Assembly: GCF_014203795.1 (NCBI RefSeq)
Contig: NZ_JACHJU010000002.1
Coordinates: forward strand, 434,001-498,000
Length of the DNA stretch: 64,000 bases
DNA from: Streptosporangium album
GTDB lineage: Bacteria; Actinomycetota; Actinomycetes; Streptosporangiales; Streptosporangiaceae
Reading direction: 5' to 3'
Part shown: positions 52,953 through 61,806 of the stretch, in pieces
Position numbering within the stretch: position 1 is the first letter of the stretch
Layout: each line of letters begins with the position of its first letter
Notes under the pieces: generated by a model
Seen by the model: only the letters and a program-made list of their open reading frames with translations
Told to the model about the DNA's origin: nothing
The model's database searches: none
Translations under genes and position numbers: made by a program

Positions 52953-53694
52953 GTGACGACGAACATAGACACGGTGGCCGCAGGGGTCACGGTAGCGCAC
53001 GAGCGTTGGCCGGGCTGCTTTGCGGGGCTGATGGACCGGCCGGCTGATTGCTTCCCGCGCAGAGAAACTCGGCTGACCTGCCGGAACATGATCGAGGCGA
53101 TGCTCGCGGTGGAGGGCACGGCCAACTGCTGGACCCTCGGCGAGGCGATCGGGCATCGTGGCCCGCACATTCTTCGGCACTTCCTGCCGCGGGCCCGCTG
53201 GGACGAGCGCACCATCCGAATCCGTGTCGCGGCCTGGGCCATCGACCATCTCGGCACCGAGGACGTGGTGCCGGTGGTCGATGAGATCGGCGATGAGACC
53301 GGCGATGAGAAGTCATCCACCGACGCCGTCGGCGCGGCCCGCCAGTACTCCGGCACGCTGGGCGGGGTTCCCGAGGAGGTGATGTTCGCCACCAAGCCGC
53401 AGTTGCCATGCGAGATGCTCACCCATGCGCGCGAGCGTGGCGTCATCCGCGCGTGGGTGGCCGCCGATGAGGTGTACGGCGGGCGCGCCTGCCGGATGAC
53501 CATCCGCGAGGTGGGCTACAGCTATGTGATCGCCGTCAAGTCCGATTCATCGGGTCCTCGTGCCGGCCCGGCCCAGGCGGAACATCGACCCTGATCACGC
53601 CCTGCACCGGTCGCACTGGCGGCGACGTCATCAACACCGGGCAACAGCCTGCCACCGACGGTGGAACGAGGTCACAGCGGTATCCGTCACATGA
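52953..53694 (+). mobile_element. IS701-like transposase, internally deleted
   Basis: The frame from 52953 gives the transposase N-terminus (MIEAMLAVEGTANCWTLGEAIG), the first catalytic Asp in VVPVVDEIGDETGDEKSS, and a second in VRAWVAADEVYGG read as IRAWVAADEVYGG. After YVIAVKSD the sequence jumps, in another frame, to the C-terminal basic segment HALHRSHWRRRHQHRA ending at the stop at 53694. The last catalytic region is deleted. I did not find clear terminal inverted repeats. Confidence 0.7.
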
Positions 53695-53910
53695 CCGCCG
53701 ACACCCGCCACATCAGAACTCTCGATTACGGACACGATAGTCGTTCTCCCCCCGAAGAAGTGGGTGTCCCCACAGGGGACTTGCTTCCCTCTAGATCACT
53801 CCTTACACACTTGGAGAGATACCCTCGGGCGCCATCTGGCCCGCTTCAGCGAATGAGGGGCCCTGCCGTACCCGCCTGGGTGGGGGAGTACGGCAATGTA
53901 CGGCGGCCGT
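53695..53910. other. Intergenic region between the IS remnant and the secreted protease-like gene
   Basis: No gene seen. It contains a small perfect hairpin GTCCCCACAGGGGAC at 53766-53780, on the 3' side of the protease-like gene, which might terminate that transcript about 130 bases after its stop. Confidence 0.4.
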
Positions 53911-54951
53911 CTATGCGATGGAGCCGGTCCAGAGGTTGCTGGCGGTGTTGTAGACCTCTGCCACCTGGCCGTCGAAGTACGGGGAGACGCCGGTGTCGTA
54001 GCGGTTGTCGCCGTCGGTGTCGGAGACGCTGATCGTGATGCCGGTGAGGTAGCCGATGCGGAGGTCGCTGCTGTAGCGGGACAGCCAGGAGGAGCCGAGG
54101 GAGCCTTCACCGGTGAACGGGGAGTCGACGCCGATGGGCTGGTCGGAGGGGAGGTCGGAGAGCGTCATGGTGAATGTCGATCCGGTGGACGATTCGAGGG
54201 TCTGGCCTGTGTAGGGCTGGGTTCCGTCGGGGTTGGGGCCGGCCGGGTAGCCGAAGACGTCCACCGAGGAGGCCGTCCTCTGGTTCCAGATGAAGCCCTG
54301 CCCGCCGACGTTGTCGACCAGCCTCCCGGTGTTGGTCAGCTCGCCGGCGGAGGACGAGACGACGCCGCCGTACACGTTCACGAAGGCGAAGTCGCGGTCG
54401 TAGTCCGTGGACGCGTAGAAGTCGAAATGGGTGACGGCCTGCTTTCCGACGTACAGGCCCCACGGGGTCGTGCCCTCGGAGTAGCCGGGAACGAAGGCCC
54501 ACTTGTCGAGCGTGGTGCGACCGCTCTGGGTGTCGTACACGCAGTGACCGGCCGTGGCGACGACGTTGCGGTACTTCGACTGCATGGCGGTGCCCGTGCA
54601 CCAGTGCGGCTGACCGTCGGCACCGACGAAGAACACCTTGCCCAAGGTCATGGGCGGTTGCCCCTCCTCTGAGAGCGGGCTCGGCACCGGCGCGACTACG
54701 CCGGGCTTGCCGTCCAGGACTACGTCGGTGGACCCGCGTTCTCCGTGGACCACGGTCTGCACGGCGTAGGGTGTGGCGTTCTTCAGGTTGGCGGCCCCGT
54801 CGGCGAGCCAGAACGCCGCGACCTGCTGAGCTGCAGTCACAGTGGAGGCCAGGGGGTCTGCCACCCAGCTCGAGGCCTGAGCCGGTGCGGAGACGACAGT
54901 GGAGCCCAGCAGACCCAAGCCGATGCCTAACGCGATCAGTGTGCGCCTCAT
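53911..54951 (-). CDS. Secreted trypsin-like protein with an altered active site
   Basis: A 346-residue exported protein. The signal peptide is TLIALGIGLGLLGSTVVSAPAQA. The chymotrypsin-fold His (NVVATAGHCVYD) and Asp (DYDRDFAFVNV) motifs are clear. Where relatives have a TGGSSGGPW-like serine motif, this protein has FTGEGSLGSSWLSRY, putting Leu at the expected nucleophile position. The Cys residues that usually flank the motif read Ser (ESSTG and VDSPF). It ends SNLWTGSIA. It may be a non-catalytic homologue, or one of the nearby Ser residues may serve. ATG at 54951. Confidence 0.8.
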   Translation of the reverse strand: MRRTLIALGIGLGLLGSTVVSAPAQASSWVADPLASTVTAAQQVAAFWLADGAANLKNATPYAVQTVVHGERGSTDVVLDGKPGVVAPVPSPLSEEGQPPMTLGKVFFVGADGQPHWCTGTAMQSKYRNVVATAGHCVYDTQSGRTTLDKWAFVPGYSEGTTPWGLYVGKQAVTHFDFYASTDYDRDFAFVNVYGGVVSSSAGELTNTGRLVDNVGGQGFIWNQRTASSVDVFGYPAGPNPDGTQPYTGQTLESSTGSTFTMTLSDLPSDQPIGVDSPFTGEGSLGSSWLSRYSSDLRIGYLTGITISVSDTDGDNRYDTGVSPYFDGQVAEVYNTASNLWTGSIA

Positions 54952-55105
54952 AACAGATCTTCCCGTCCAGTCATAGGGCGTCCTTCATTGCCCCCGCCAG
55001 CATGGAAAATCGGCCTGGCTGATGAGCCCGGCCGACCAGAAGGAAGATCGTAACGCTTGCGAGATGTCCCGTAAAGAAACGATTAAGAGCGCCCGGCAAT
55101 AGGGA

Positions 55106-55222
55106 TCACTTCAGTCGCTTGGTCGTCGGGCGGGTGTCCCAGCGGTAACGCTTGCGGGCGCGTTGGATGAGTTGACGTATGGTGACGAGCGCGGCGGACA
55201 GGTACAGGTAGAAGTCCACCAC
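55106..55222 (-). mobile_element. IS5-family transposase C-terminal remnant
   Basis: The minus frame reads LYLSAALVTIRQLIQRARKR then YRWDTRPTTKRLK and stop at 55106. This is the end of IS5-group transposases (LALRRLIRRAW..YRWDTRP). About 38 codons survive, between the protease-like gene and the beta-propeller gene. Confidence 0.6.
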
Positions 55223-55250
55223 ACGTGGCCATCGTGGTGGACGCTCATCG

Positions 55251-56195
55251 TCATCGAAGTGCCACCACTCCTGTGTCGGTGCGGATGTAGAGGATTCCGT
55301 CGCCCGGCAGGACGGCCTGAGCGTCCTCGTCGAAGAAACTCTCGTCTTCCTGCGCCATCAGGACCTCATCGTAGACGTTGCCGATTGGATGGCCTGTCTC
55401 TACGGTCCAGCGGGCTTCACCGCTGCCGGTGCCGAACGCGCGGACCACACCGGACCTGTCGGCGATGTAGACCGCCCTCCCGGTGACAACGGGCGAGCTC
55501 ACCACGTGCGGCTGTTCCAGCGGCCGCGCCGGGGTGAGCGGCGCCGACCACCGCAGATCGCCGGAGACACTGTCGATGGCCTGAAGATGCTTGTCCTCGC
55601 CGAAGGACCCAGGCGTCTGCGTGTCGAGAACAAAGACCATGCCGTCGGCCACGGCCAGGATCCGGTCGCCGCTCATCCGGGCCTTCGGCCGGTGCGAGCG
55701 GCGGTATTCGCCCGTCCTCGGGTCCATGCCCACAATGGCGTCGTCCACCTGCATCCACACCAAGCCCCCGGCGACCACCGGATGCGCGTGGGCGAACCCT
55801 GCGTTCTCCTCCCACCCGCCGCACTCGAACAGCACCTCGCCCGTCGATGGGTCGAATCCGACGATTCCGGACTGCTCGGAGCCGCTCCCCATGCCGAGCG
55901 TCGCGTAGGCGGTACCGTCAGGACCAAACGTCAGGCAAGCCCGCAGCCAGCCGTCGGATTCCACGCCGGTCTCGCGCCGTGCGCCCCGCCAGATCTCTGT
56001 CAGGTCCGGCAGCCGCAACGCCCGGGCCCCGGCCTCGACCTCGTGGATCAGGAGCAGGTCACCGGCGACGGTCGGTGTTCCTCCCCGCTCGATGGTGTGC
56101 ACGACCTCTCCGGAACGTAGGTCGTGCACGTAGATCCAACGCGACGTCCGCCATTCCTCCACGAACACCCACGGCCCCCAGACCGCGGGGGTGGT
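55251..56195 (-). pseudogene. PQQ-like beta-propeller protein, 5' truncated
   Basis: About 315 codons of WD/PQQ-like repeats: IYVHDLRSGEVVHTIERGGT, IVGFDPSTGEVLFECGGW, AIVGMDPRTGEYRR, LQAIDSVSGDLRWSA and VRAFGTGSGEARWTVETG, roughly one blade per 45-60 residues. The domain begins in mid-blade and is preceded in the same frame by the N-terminus of a DrrB permease, so it has lost its own start. Such propellers mediate protein contacts or bind quinone cofactors; which applies is unknown. Confidence 0.65.
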
Positions 56196-56371
56196 AATGA
56201 CGTAGACCAGCACGAAGATGATCGGCTGCAGCGTCACGTCGAGGAGCTGCTCGGGGGTGCGCAGGGTCTTGGCGTAGCTTCTCCTGAAGAGCGCGAGGCT
56301 GTGCCGTACGAGCCCGAAGGGACGTTCCGGGACGGGGCCGGTGCCTGCGCGCGTTCCGCGGTGAGCGTCAT
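56196..56371 (-). pseudogene. drrB: DrrB-type ABC permease, N-terminal stub
   Basis: The ATG at 56371 overlaps the drrA stop (ATGA) and starts MTLTAERAQAPAP. A one-base shift near 56325-56335 moves the frame to RHSLALFRRSYAKTLRTPEQ then LLDVTLQPIIFVLVYVI, the classic DrrB N-terminus and first TM helix. After VLVYVI the reading frame passes into the beta-propeller sequence, so five TM helices are missing. Confidence 0.7.
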
Positions 56372-56616
56372 GCCGCCGCCTCCTGTCCGGTGTGGCGCCC
56401 GGTGAGCGTGAAGAAGACCTCGTCCAGGCTGGGCAGCCGGAGGATGAGTTCGGTGACCGCGATCCGTTCCTGGTCGAGCCGCCGCACGATCTCGGTGAAC
56501 ACGGCGTCCCCCTCGACGGGAACGGTGCCCCGCCGGGCGGCCAGATCGATCCCGGCGAGGGCGGTCGTCTTCCCGTAGCGTTTGACCAGCCCCTCTGCCT
56601 CGAAGGCAAGGGCCAT
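56368..56616 (-). pseudogene. drrA: DrrA-type ABC ATPase with its nucleotide-binding core deleted
   Basis: An 82-codon open frame. It joins the DrrA start (FEAEGLVKRYGKTTALAGID then LAARRGTV) directly to its C-terminus (EIVRRLDQERIAVTELILRL then PSLDEVFFTLTGRHTG). Walker A, the signature and Walker B are absent, an in-frame loss of about 200-240 residues. GAGGAGG precedes the ATG. It cannot hydrolyse ATP. Confidence 0.8.
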
Positions 56617-57013
56617 GATGTCCTCCTCGGTGGTGGTGTCCTTCCACCACGCACCCTGGCCCGCCCGCATGTCAGGGACGGCACAGATCCATGTCAGCCG
56701 CCTGCCCGGCATGACACGGCCGCCGTCGGCCGGATGTGATGTTTTCGCTGAAGATAACACCTCGAGGACAGCGCCGCACGAACGGGACAAAAGCCCGCGA
56801 TGCCTCTCTGTGCAGCCTTGGCCTGGTGGAGAGCCGGGGTCCACCGAGAGTCTCAGGGCGGCCCGCGTGCAGTTTATAACATGATATCTGTTGTTTTTAT
56901 CAGACTCTTGACACTCAAAGGCTCTCCAGTGTTGTGTTTTTCACATAGGCACCCTCTCGCCGGTGAAACTCAGCGAGACGTCGCCCTGCAACGGGAAGAG
57001 CCAAGGAGCACGC
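56617..57013. other. Low-GC intergenic region upstream of the IS605-like element
   Basis: No gene is supported. Between about 56870 and 56950 the sequence is markedly AT-rich and contains TTGACA at 56908-56913, but I cannot match a convincing -10. It may hold the promoter of the downstream sugar ABC operon. Confidence 0.4.
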
Positions 57014-57290
57014 ATTGACATCCATCCCTCCCCGGAGGGAGGGGATTCCCACGGTCATCCGTGAGGCTTCCTGCTTCACCGCCGGTCGCCCGCCAGGAGG
57101 AATCTCCCTTGAGGTCTTACCCCGGCTCCACAGGCGTTTCACCTCTCCGCCGGCCCGGCGGCGAGGGCGTTGCCGATCACGCAGGCAGTGGCTTGGTTAT
57201 CGCCACCGTCGAACATTTTACCGAATCGCGCGGTGCCGTGCCGCGTTTCCTCCCCCTGCCTGGGGGCGGGGTATCCACGCTCAAGGAGAT
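57014..57290. mobile_element. IS200/IS605-like non-autonomous remnant
   Basis: The left part starts TTGACATCC followed by a hairpin (CCCTCCC, loop CGGA, GGGAGGG at 57026-57043) and GATTCCCACGG, resembling in reverse the right end of actinobacterial TnpB-carrying IS605 elements. A minus frame through it gives PAVKQEASRMTVGIPSL, like the tail of such TnpB proteins. The right part carries a second C/G-rich hairpin (57252-57266) and TATCCACGC. No TnpA or TnpB body lies between. It ends 4 bases before the ATG of the sugar-binding protein and includes its ribosome-binding site. Confidence 0.4.
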
Positions 57291-57293
57291 TTG

Positions 57294-58370
57294 ATGAAGA
57301 CGGTCCCCTCACGTGCATTGCTGGTCACGGCCGCGGTGGCGGCGATAGCGACGGCAGCCGCCTGCTCGTCCGCCACGACGCCGGCGGGGTCGGGGGGAGG
57401 CGCCCAGAACGCGAAGGTCGCGTTCCTCATGCCGGACATCGCCTCGACGAGGTACGAGCTGTACGACGCGCCGCTGTTCAAGGCGGAGATGAGGAAGCTC
57501 TGCCCGAGCTGCGAGGTGCTGTACCAGAACGCCGGCTCCGATGCGGCGAAGCAGCAGCAGCAGGCCGACTCCGTCCTCGCCCAGGGTGTCAAGGCGATCG
57601 TCATCGACCCCGTCGACTCGGCGGCGGCCGCCACCATCGTCAAGTCGGCGCAGGCGCAGAAGGTTCCGGTCATCGCCTACGACCGGCCCATCCCGGCCGC
57701 CAAGGCCGACTACTACGTCTCGTTCGACAACGAGAAGATCGGTTCCCTGATCGCCCAGTCGCTCGTCGACCGCCTCAAGGAGAACGACGCCAAGGGCGGG
57801 ATCCTCGTGGTCAACGGCTCACCCACGGACGCGGCGGCCGGACTGATCAAGAAGGGCATTCACAGCGCCGTCGACTCCAGCGGCCTGAAGCTGCTGGCCG
57901 AGTACGACACCCCGGGCTGGCAGCCGAGCAAGGCGCAGGAGTGGGTCAGCGGCCAGATCGCCCAGTTCCCCGGCCAGATCGCCGGTGTGGTCGCCGCCAA
58001 CGACGGCACCGGGGGCGGCGCGATCTCCGCGTTCAAGGCCGCCGACACGCCGGTCCCCCCGATCAGTGGCAACGACGCCGAACTCGCCGCGATCCAGCGG
58101 ATCGTCGCCGGCGACCAGTACAACACGATCTCCAAGCCCATCAGCATCGTCGCCGAGGCGGCGGCCGAGATCGCCAACGAGTTCGCCCAGGGGAAGACGC
58201 CCGCCGCGAAGACCACGCTCTTCGACACGCCCTCGCAGCTCTTCACCCCGACGGTGGTCACGCAGAAGAACCTGGCCGAGGAAGTGCTCGGGCCGGACGG
58301 GCCGTTCAAGGCCGCGGACGTCTGCACCCCGGCGTACAAGGCGGCCTGCGACAAGCTCGGGATCAAGTAG
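57294..58370 (+). CDS. Sugar ABC transporter substrate-binding lipoprotein
   Basis: A 358-residue class I periplasmic-binding protein of the XylF/RbsB type. The lipoprotein signal is LLVTAAVAAIATAAAC (lipobox Cys24). Domain blocks: VAFLMPDIASTRYELYDAPL, VKAIVIDPVDSAAAATIVK, VPVIAYDRPI and VAANDGTGGGAISAFKA. It captures a sugar (xylose-like by similarity) outside the membrane and delivers it to the downstream permease. GGAGA lies 8 bases before the ATG, within the IS605-like remnant's edge. First gene of a three-gene operon. Confidence 0.92.
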   Translation: MKTVPSRALLVTAAVAAIATAAACSSATTPAGSGGGAQNAKVAFLMPDIASTRYELYDAPLFKAEMRKLCPSCEVLYQNAGSDAAKQQQQADSVLAQGVKAIVIDPVDSAAAATIVKSAQAQKVPVIAYDRPIPAAKADYYVSFDNEKIGSLIAQSLVDRLKENDAKGGILVVNGSPTDAAAGLIKKGIHSAVDSSGLKLLAEYDTPGWQPSKAQEWVSGQIAQFPGQIAGVVAANDGTGGGAISAFKAADTPVPPISGNDAELAAIQRIVAGDQYNTISKPISIVAEAAAEIANEFAQGKTPAAKTTLFDTPSQLFTPTVVTQKNLAEEVLGPDGPFKAADVCTPAYKAACDKLGIK

Positions 58371-58377
58371 GACCGCC

Positions 58378-59190
58378 ATGCCTCCATCCACGACCGACCC
58401 CATTCTGTCCCTGCGCGGCATCACCAAGTCCTTCGGGGCGGTGGCCGCGCTCACCGACATCGACCTCGACGTCGTCTCCGGCCAGGTCCTCGCCGTCGTC
58501 GGCGACAACGGCGCGGGGAAATCGACCCTGGTCAAGGTCCTGTCCGGTGTCCACACCCCCGACTCCGGGACCATCACCTTCGAGTCCGGGCAGATCGAGA
58601 TCTCCAGCCCGGCGGACGCCCATCGGCTCGGCATCGCGACGGTCTTTCAGGACCTGGCCCTGTGCGAGAACCTCAACGTGATCGAGAACCTCTTCCTCGG
58701 GCATGAGGTCCGCGCGCTGCGCCTGGACGACGTGGCGATGGAGGTGCGCTCCTGGGAGCTGCTCCGCCAGCTCTCGGCCAAGATCCCGTCGGTGCGTGTC
58801 CCGGTCGCCTCGCTCTCGGGGGGCCAGCGGCAGACCGTCGCGATCGCCAGGTCCCTGCTCGCCGACCCCAAGGTGGTCATCCTCGACGAGCCGACCGCGG
58901 CCCTGGGCGTGGCGCAGACGGCCGAGGTCCTCAACCTGATCGAGCGGCTGCGCGACCACGGCCTGGGCGTGATCATGATCAGTCACAACATGGCCGACGT
59001 GAAGGCGGTCGCCGACAAGGTGGGCGTGCTCCGGCTGGGTCGCAACAACGGGATCTTCGACGTCGACGACGTCTCACCCGAGGACATCATCGCGGCGATC
59101 ACCGGCGCGAGGGACAACGTGGTGGCGCAGCGTTCCGCGCGCCACCGGCAACCGGCGCCGACGTCCGCCGAGGAGGGATCCCACCCGTGA
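58378..59190 (+). CDS. Sugar ABC transporter ATP-binding protein
   Basis: A 270-residue single-domain ATPase of the carbohydrate type. Walker A is GDNGAGKSTLVK, the Q loop is ATVFQDLALCENLNV, the signature is LSGGQRQTVAIARSLL, Walker B is VVILDEPTAALG, and the switch His is in MISHNMADV. Unlike XylG/RbsA it has one nucleotide-binding domain and probably works as a homodimer. 7 bases downstream of the binding-protein gene. Confidence 0.92.
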   Translation: MPPSTTDPILSLRGITKSFGAVAALTDIDLDVVSGQVLAVVGDNGAGKSTLVKVLSGVHTPDSGTITFESGQIEISSPADAHRLGIATVFQDLALCENLNVIENLFLGHEVRALRLDDVAMEVRSWELLRQLSAKIPSVRVPVASLSGGQRQTVAIARSLLADPKVVILDEPTAALGVAQTAEVLNLIERLRDHGLGVIMISHNMADVKAVADKVGVLRLGRNNGIFDVDDVSPEDIIAAITGARDNVVAQRSARHRQPAPTSAEEGSHP

Positions 59191-60425
59191 CCACCGTCGA
59201 CACCCCCACGGATCTGCAGGACGAGCGGCTGCGAGGCCGTACCGGCATACGCGGCGCGATCCCCCTCCTGGTCGACCGGGTCCGGAGCGGCGACCTCGGA
59301 GTCCTTCCCGTCGTCGCCGGGCTGGTCGTCATCTGGACCGTGCTGCAGGTCCTCAATCCCATCTTTCTGTCCAGCCCCAACCTGGTGAACCTCACGCTGG
59401 AGTGCGTGCCCGTGGGCATCATCGCCCTGGGCGTCGTGTGCATGCTGCTCGTGGGCGAGATCGACCTGTCCGTCGGCTCCGTCAGCGGCCTGTCGTCCGC
59501 GACCATGGCGGTGCTCTTCGTGGACCGCGGGCTTCCGGCCTGGGTGGCCGTCCTGGCCGCCGTGCTCCTGGGATGCGCGATGGGCTGGATCTACGGGCAG
59601 ATCTTCAATCGGTTCGGGGTGCCGAGCTTCGTCATCACCCTGGCCGGACTGCTGGGCCTGCTCGGCGTGCAGCTCTACGTGCTCGGCGCGAAGGGCTCGA
59701 TCAACCTGCCGTTCGACTCGGGGCTGGTGACCTTCGCCCAACTGGCCTTCGTGCCGCCGTGGCTGTCCTACGTCCTCGTCGTGCTGGCCGCGGCTGGACT
59801 GTTCGCCAGCGGATACGCCCACGCCCGGGCACGCCGGCGGGCGTCCCTGTCCGCAGTGTCGACGCGGTTCCTCCTCGTGCGCAGTACGGCGCTGCTGGCC
59901 GGACTCGGCCTGGTCGTGTACTACCTCAACCAGACACGGGGCGTCGGCTGGATGTTCGTCCTCTTCCTGGTGCTGGTCCTGGCGATGCACTACATGCTGG
60001 CGCGGACGAAGTTCGGCAAGTCGATCTACGCCGTCGGCGGCAACGCGGAGGCGGCTCGCCGGGCCGGCATCAACGTGAAGGCCGTCTACACCTCCGCCTT
60101 CGTCCTGTGCACCACGCTCGCCGCCGTCGGCGGCGTCTTGGCGGCGGCCAGGCTGGCGGCGGTCAACCAGAGCAGCGGCGCCGGGGACGTCAACCTCAAC
60201 GCGATCGCCGCGGCGGTCATCGGCGGGACGAGCCTCTTCGGAGGCCGGGGCACCGCCTTCGCCGCGCTGCTGGGCATCGTGGTGATCCAGTCCATCTCCA
60301 GCGGGCTGACCCTGCTCAACCTCGACTCGTCCTTCAGATTCATGGTCACCGGCGCGGTCCTGCTGCTCGCCGTGGCTCTGGACTCCGTGGCGCGCAGATC
60401 GAGGGTGTCCCACGGCAGGGCGTAG
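59187..60425 (+). CDS. Sugar ABC transporter permease
   Basis: A 412-residue permease of the XylH/RbsC family with about 10-11 TM helices. Diagnostic blocks: GVVCMLLVGEIDLSVGSVSGL, FGVPSFVITLAGLLGLLG, then FGKSIYAVGGNAEAARRAGI and AAAVIGGTSLFGGRGTAFAAL. The long form with an extended central loop (ARARRRASLSAV) is typical of XylH. GTG at 59187 overlaps the ATPase stop by 4 bases. Confidence 0.92.
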   Translation: MTTVDTPTDLQDERLRGRTGIRGAIPLLVDRVRSGDLGVLPVVAGLVVIWTVLQVLNPIFLSSPNLVNLTLECVPVGIIALGVVCMLLVGEIDLSVGSVSGLSSATMAVLFVDRGLPAWVAVLAAVLLGCAMGWIYGQIFNRFGVPSFVITLAGLLGLLGVQLYVLGAKGSINLPFDSGLVTFAQLAFVPPWLSYVLVVLAAAGLFASGYAHARARRRASLSAVSTRFLLVRSTALLAGLGLVVYYLNQTRGVGWMFVLFLVLVLAMHYMLARTKFGKSIYAVGGNAEAARRAGINVKAVYTSAFVLCTTLAAVGGVLAAARLAAVNQSSGAGDVNLNAIAAAVIGGTSLFGGRGTAFAALLGIVVIQSISSGLTLLNLDSSFRFMVTGAVLLLAVALDSVARRSRVSHGRA

Positions 60426-60434
60426 CCGTCCACG

Positions 60435-60471
60435 GGGGCGTGCTCCGGGACGGCGCGCCGGAGCACGCCCC
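60435..60471 (+). terminator. Terminator of the sugar ABC operon
   Basis: Perfect 14-bp arms GGGGCGTGCTCCGG and CCGGAGCACGCCCC with a 9-base loop, 9 bases after the permease stop. Confidence 0.85.
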
Positions 60472-60504
60472 GAGGACGCCGGCCCTCGGGACGGAACGCG
60501 GCGA

Positions 60505-61667
60505 ATGACCGGGCTCCGGGTTGCTCGGGCCGTACGGAGCGCGCTCGCGCTGGTGCTGATCGGGGGCGCGGCGGCGGCCGGCTCCCCGGTGATGGGCGAG
60601 GTCGTCTATTGCTCCTCCCTGTCCACGGGCAACGTGATGTCGATGAGCTGCGTCGACGCGCAGGGGAAACCGGCCCCGGAGACCGAGGCGGGGATCCGCG
60701 CCCGAATCCTCACCCCGGGCCAGGCGCGTGCCGCCGGTTGCGAGCCCGTGGAATGGGACGACGGCTCGCGGCCGTCCGCCGACGACCTGTACGCCTCGCT
60801 GCTCCGCCATGACGGGGCCGACGGCAACTGGGGCGCCGGGTTCCAGCTGCCGATGTCGCAGGGGCTGTCGGATCTGGACGACATCTTCACCATGAGGTCC
60901 TACAACTGCCGTGATCTCGTGATGGAGGGACCACCCGAGGCGGCCGATCCAGAACACGGGAGATGGCACGGGAGCCTGCTGCCCTTCGCCGCGACGGGGA
61001 AGGGGAGGGAGTTGTTCATCGACCCCCGGACCGGCCGTGTCGGTGAGTCCACGTGGAACGAGAACCTCCGCTACGACGGCCCGATGGGCTGGCCCTCCTA
61101 CCTCGCCCTGCTGGAGGCCGTGGCCGATTCGATGGAGAAGGGCACGGCCCTGCGCGACTGGTACCCGGCCGTCACATCGGGCTGCGAGCTGCGCTGGGCC
61201 GATGAGCCCGCGGACCTGGCCCCGAGTGGCTGCGCCGGTGCCCCCCGCCCGTCACCGACACCGACACCGACCGCCGAACCGACACCGGAGAGGCTCACTC
61301 CCGCGCAGGCCCGCGCCAGCGGATGCCGTCCGGCGCGGCGCCCGCCCGTCGTGCGGAGTCCTGATCCGGCGGTCGCCTCCCGGACGGACGCCGTGTGGCG
61401 GCGTATCGAGCGCTGGCTGGCGCGCAGAGCTCCCGCCACCTATCGGACGCTGCAGCCCCCGGCGCGTGTCCGCGTCATCGCCAAGGCGGAGGCGGCCATG
61501 GGACGGCCACCTGATCCCGTTCGCGGACGCTGGAGGGAGACGTCGCCTGGCCGTCCTATCTCGCCCTGCTCAGGGCGACCGCGGAATCCCTGGAGACCGG
61601 CAGGCCGATCCGCGGCTGGCGGCCGAGGGTGAGGAAGGGAACGCTGGACTGGGAGTCGACACGGTGA
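60505..61667 (+). pseudogene. Exported two-domain (SMI1/KNR4-like) protein, second domain broken
   Basis: The frame from the ATG at 60505 encodes a signal-like helix (ALALVLIGGAAAAGSPV) and one full SMI1/KNR4-like domain: LTPGQARAAGCEPVEWDDGS, HGSLLPFAATGKGRELFID and GWPSYLALLEAVADSMEKGT. A Pro/Thr linker follows, then a second copy beginning LTPAQARASGCRPA. Near 61500 the frame shifts to GHLIPFADA, then after a small deletion to WPSYLALLRATAESLETG, ending at 61667. The second domain is damaged; the first frame terminates at 61632. Confidence 0.6.
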
Positions 61668-61806
61668 AGGGCGGGGCCCACCGGTGAGCGGTCCGGCGGG
61701 AGGCCGGTGGTTACCATCAAGACTGTGGCCGCTCGGGGGATCGCCGTCACACGGGGCAACCACGGTCCGCGGCCACGACACCTGCGAGACCATCGAGGAG
61801 ACTCCG

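Noticed and set aside
56368..56616. Functional small ABC-related protein
   Set aside because: All nucleotide-binding motifs are missing; the sequence is simply the two ends of DrrA joined.
58983..60413. 476-codon open frame antisense to the sugar permease
   Set aside because: Extremely rich in Gln, His, Asp and Gly, as expected opposite hydrophobic membrane-protein codons.
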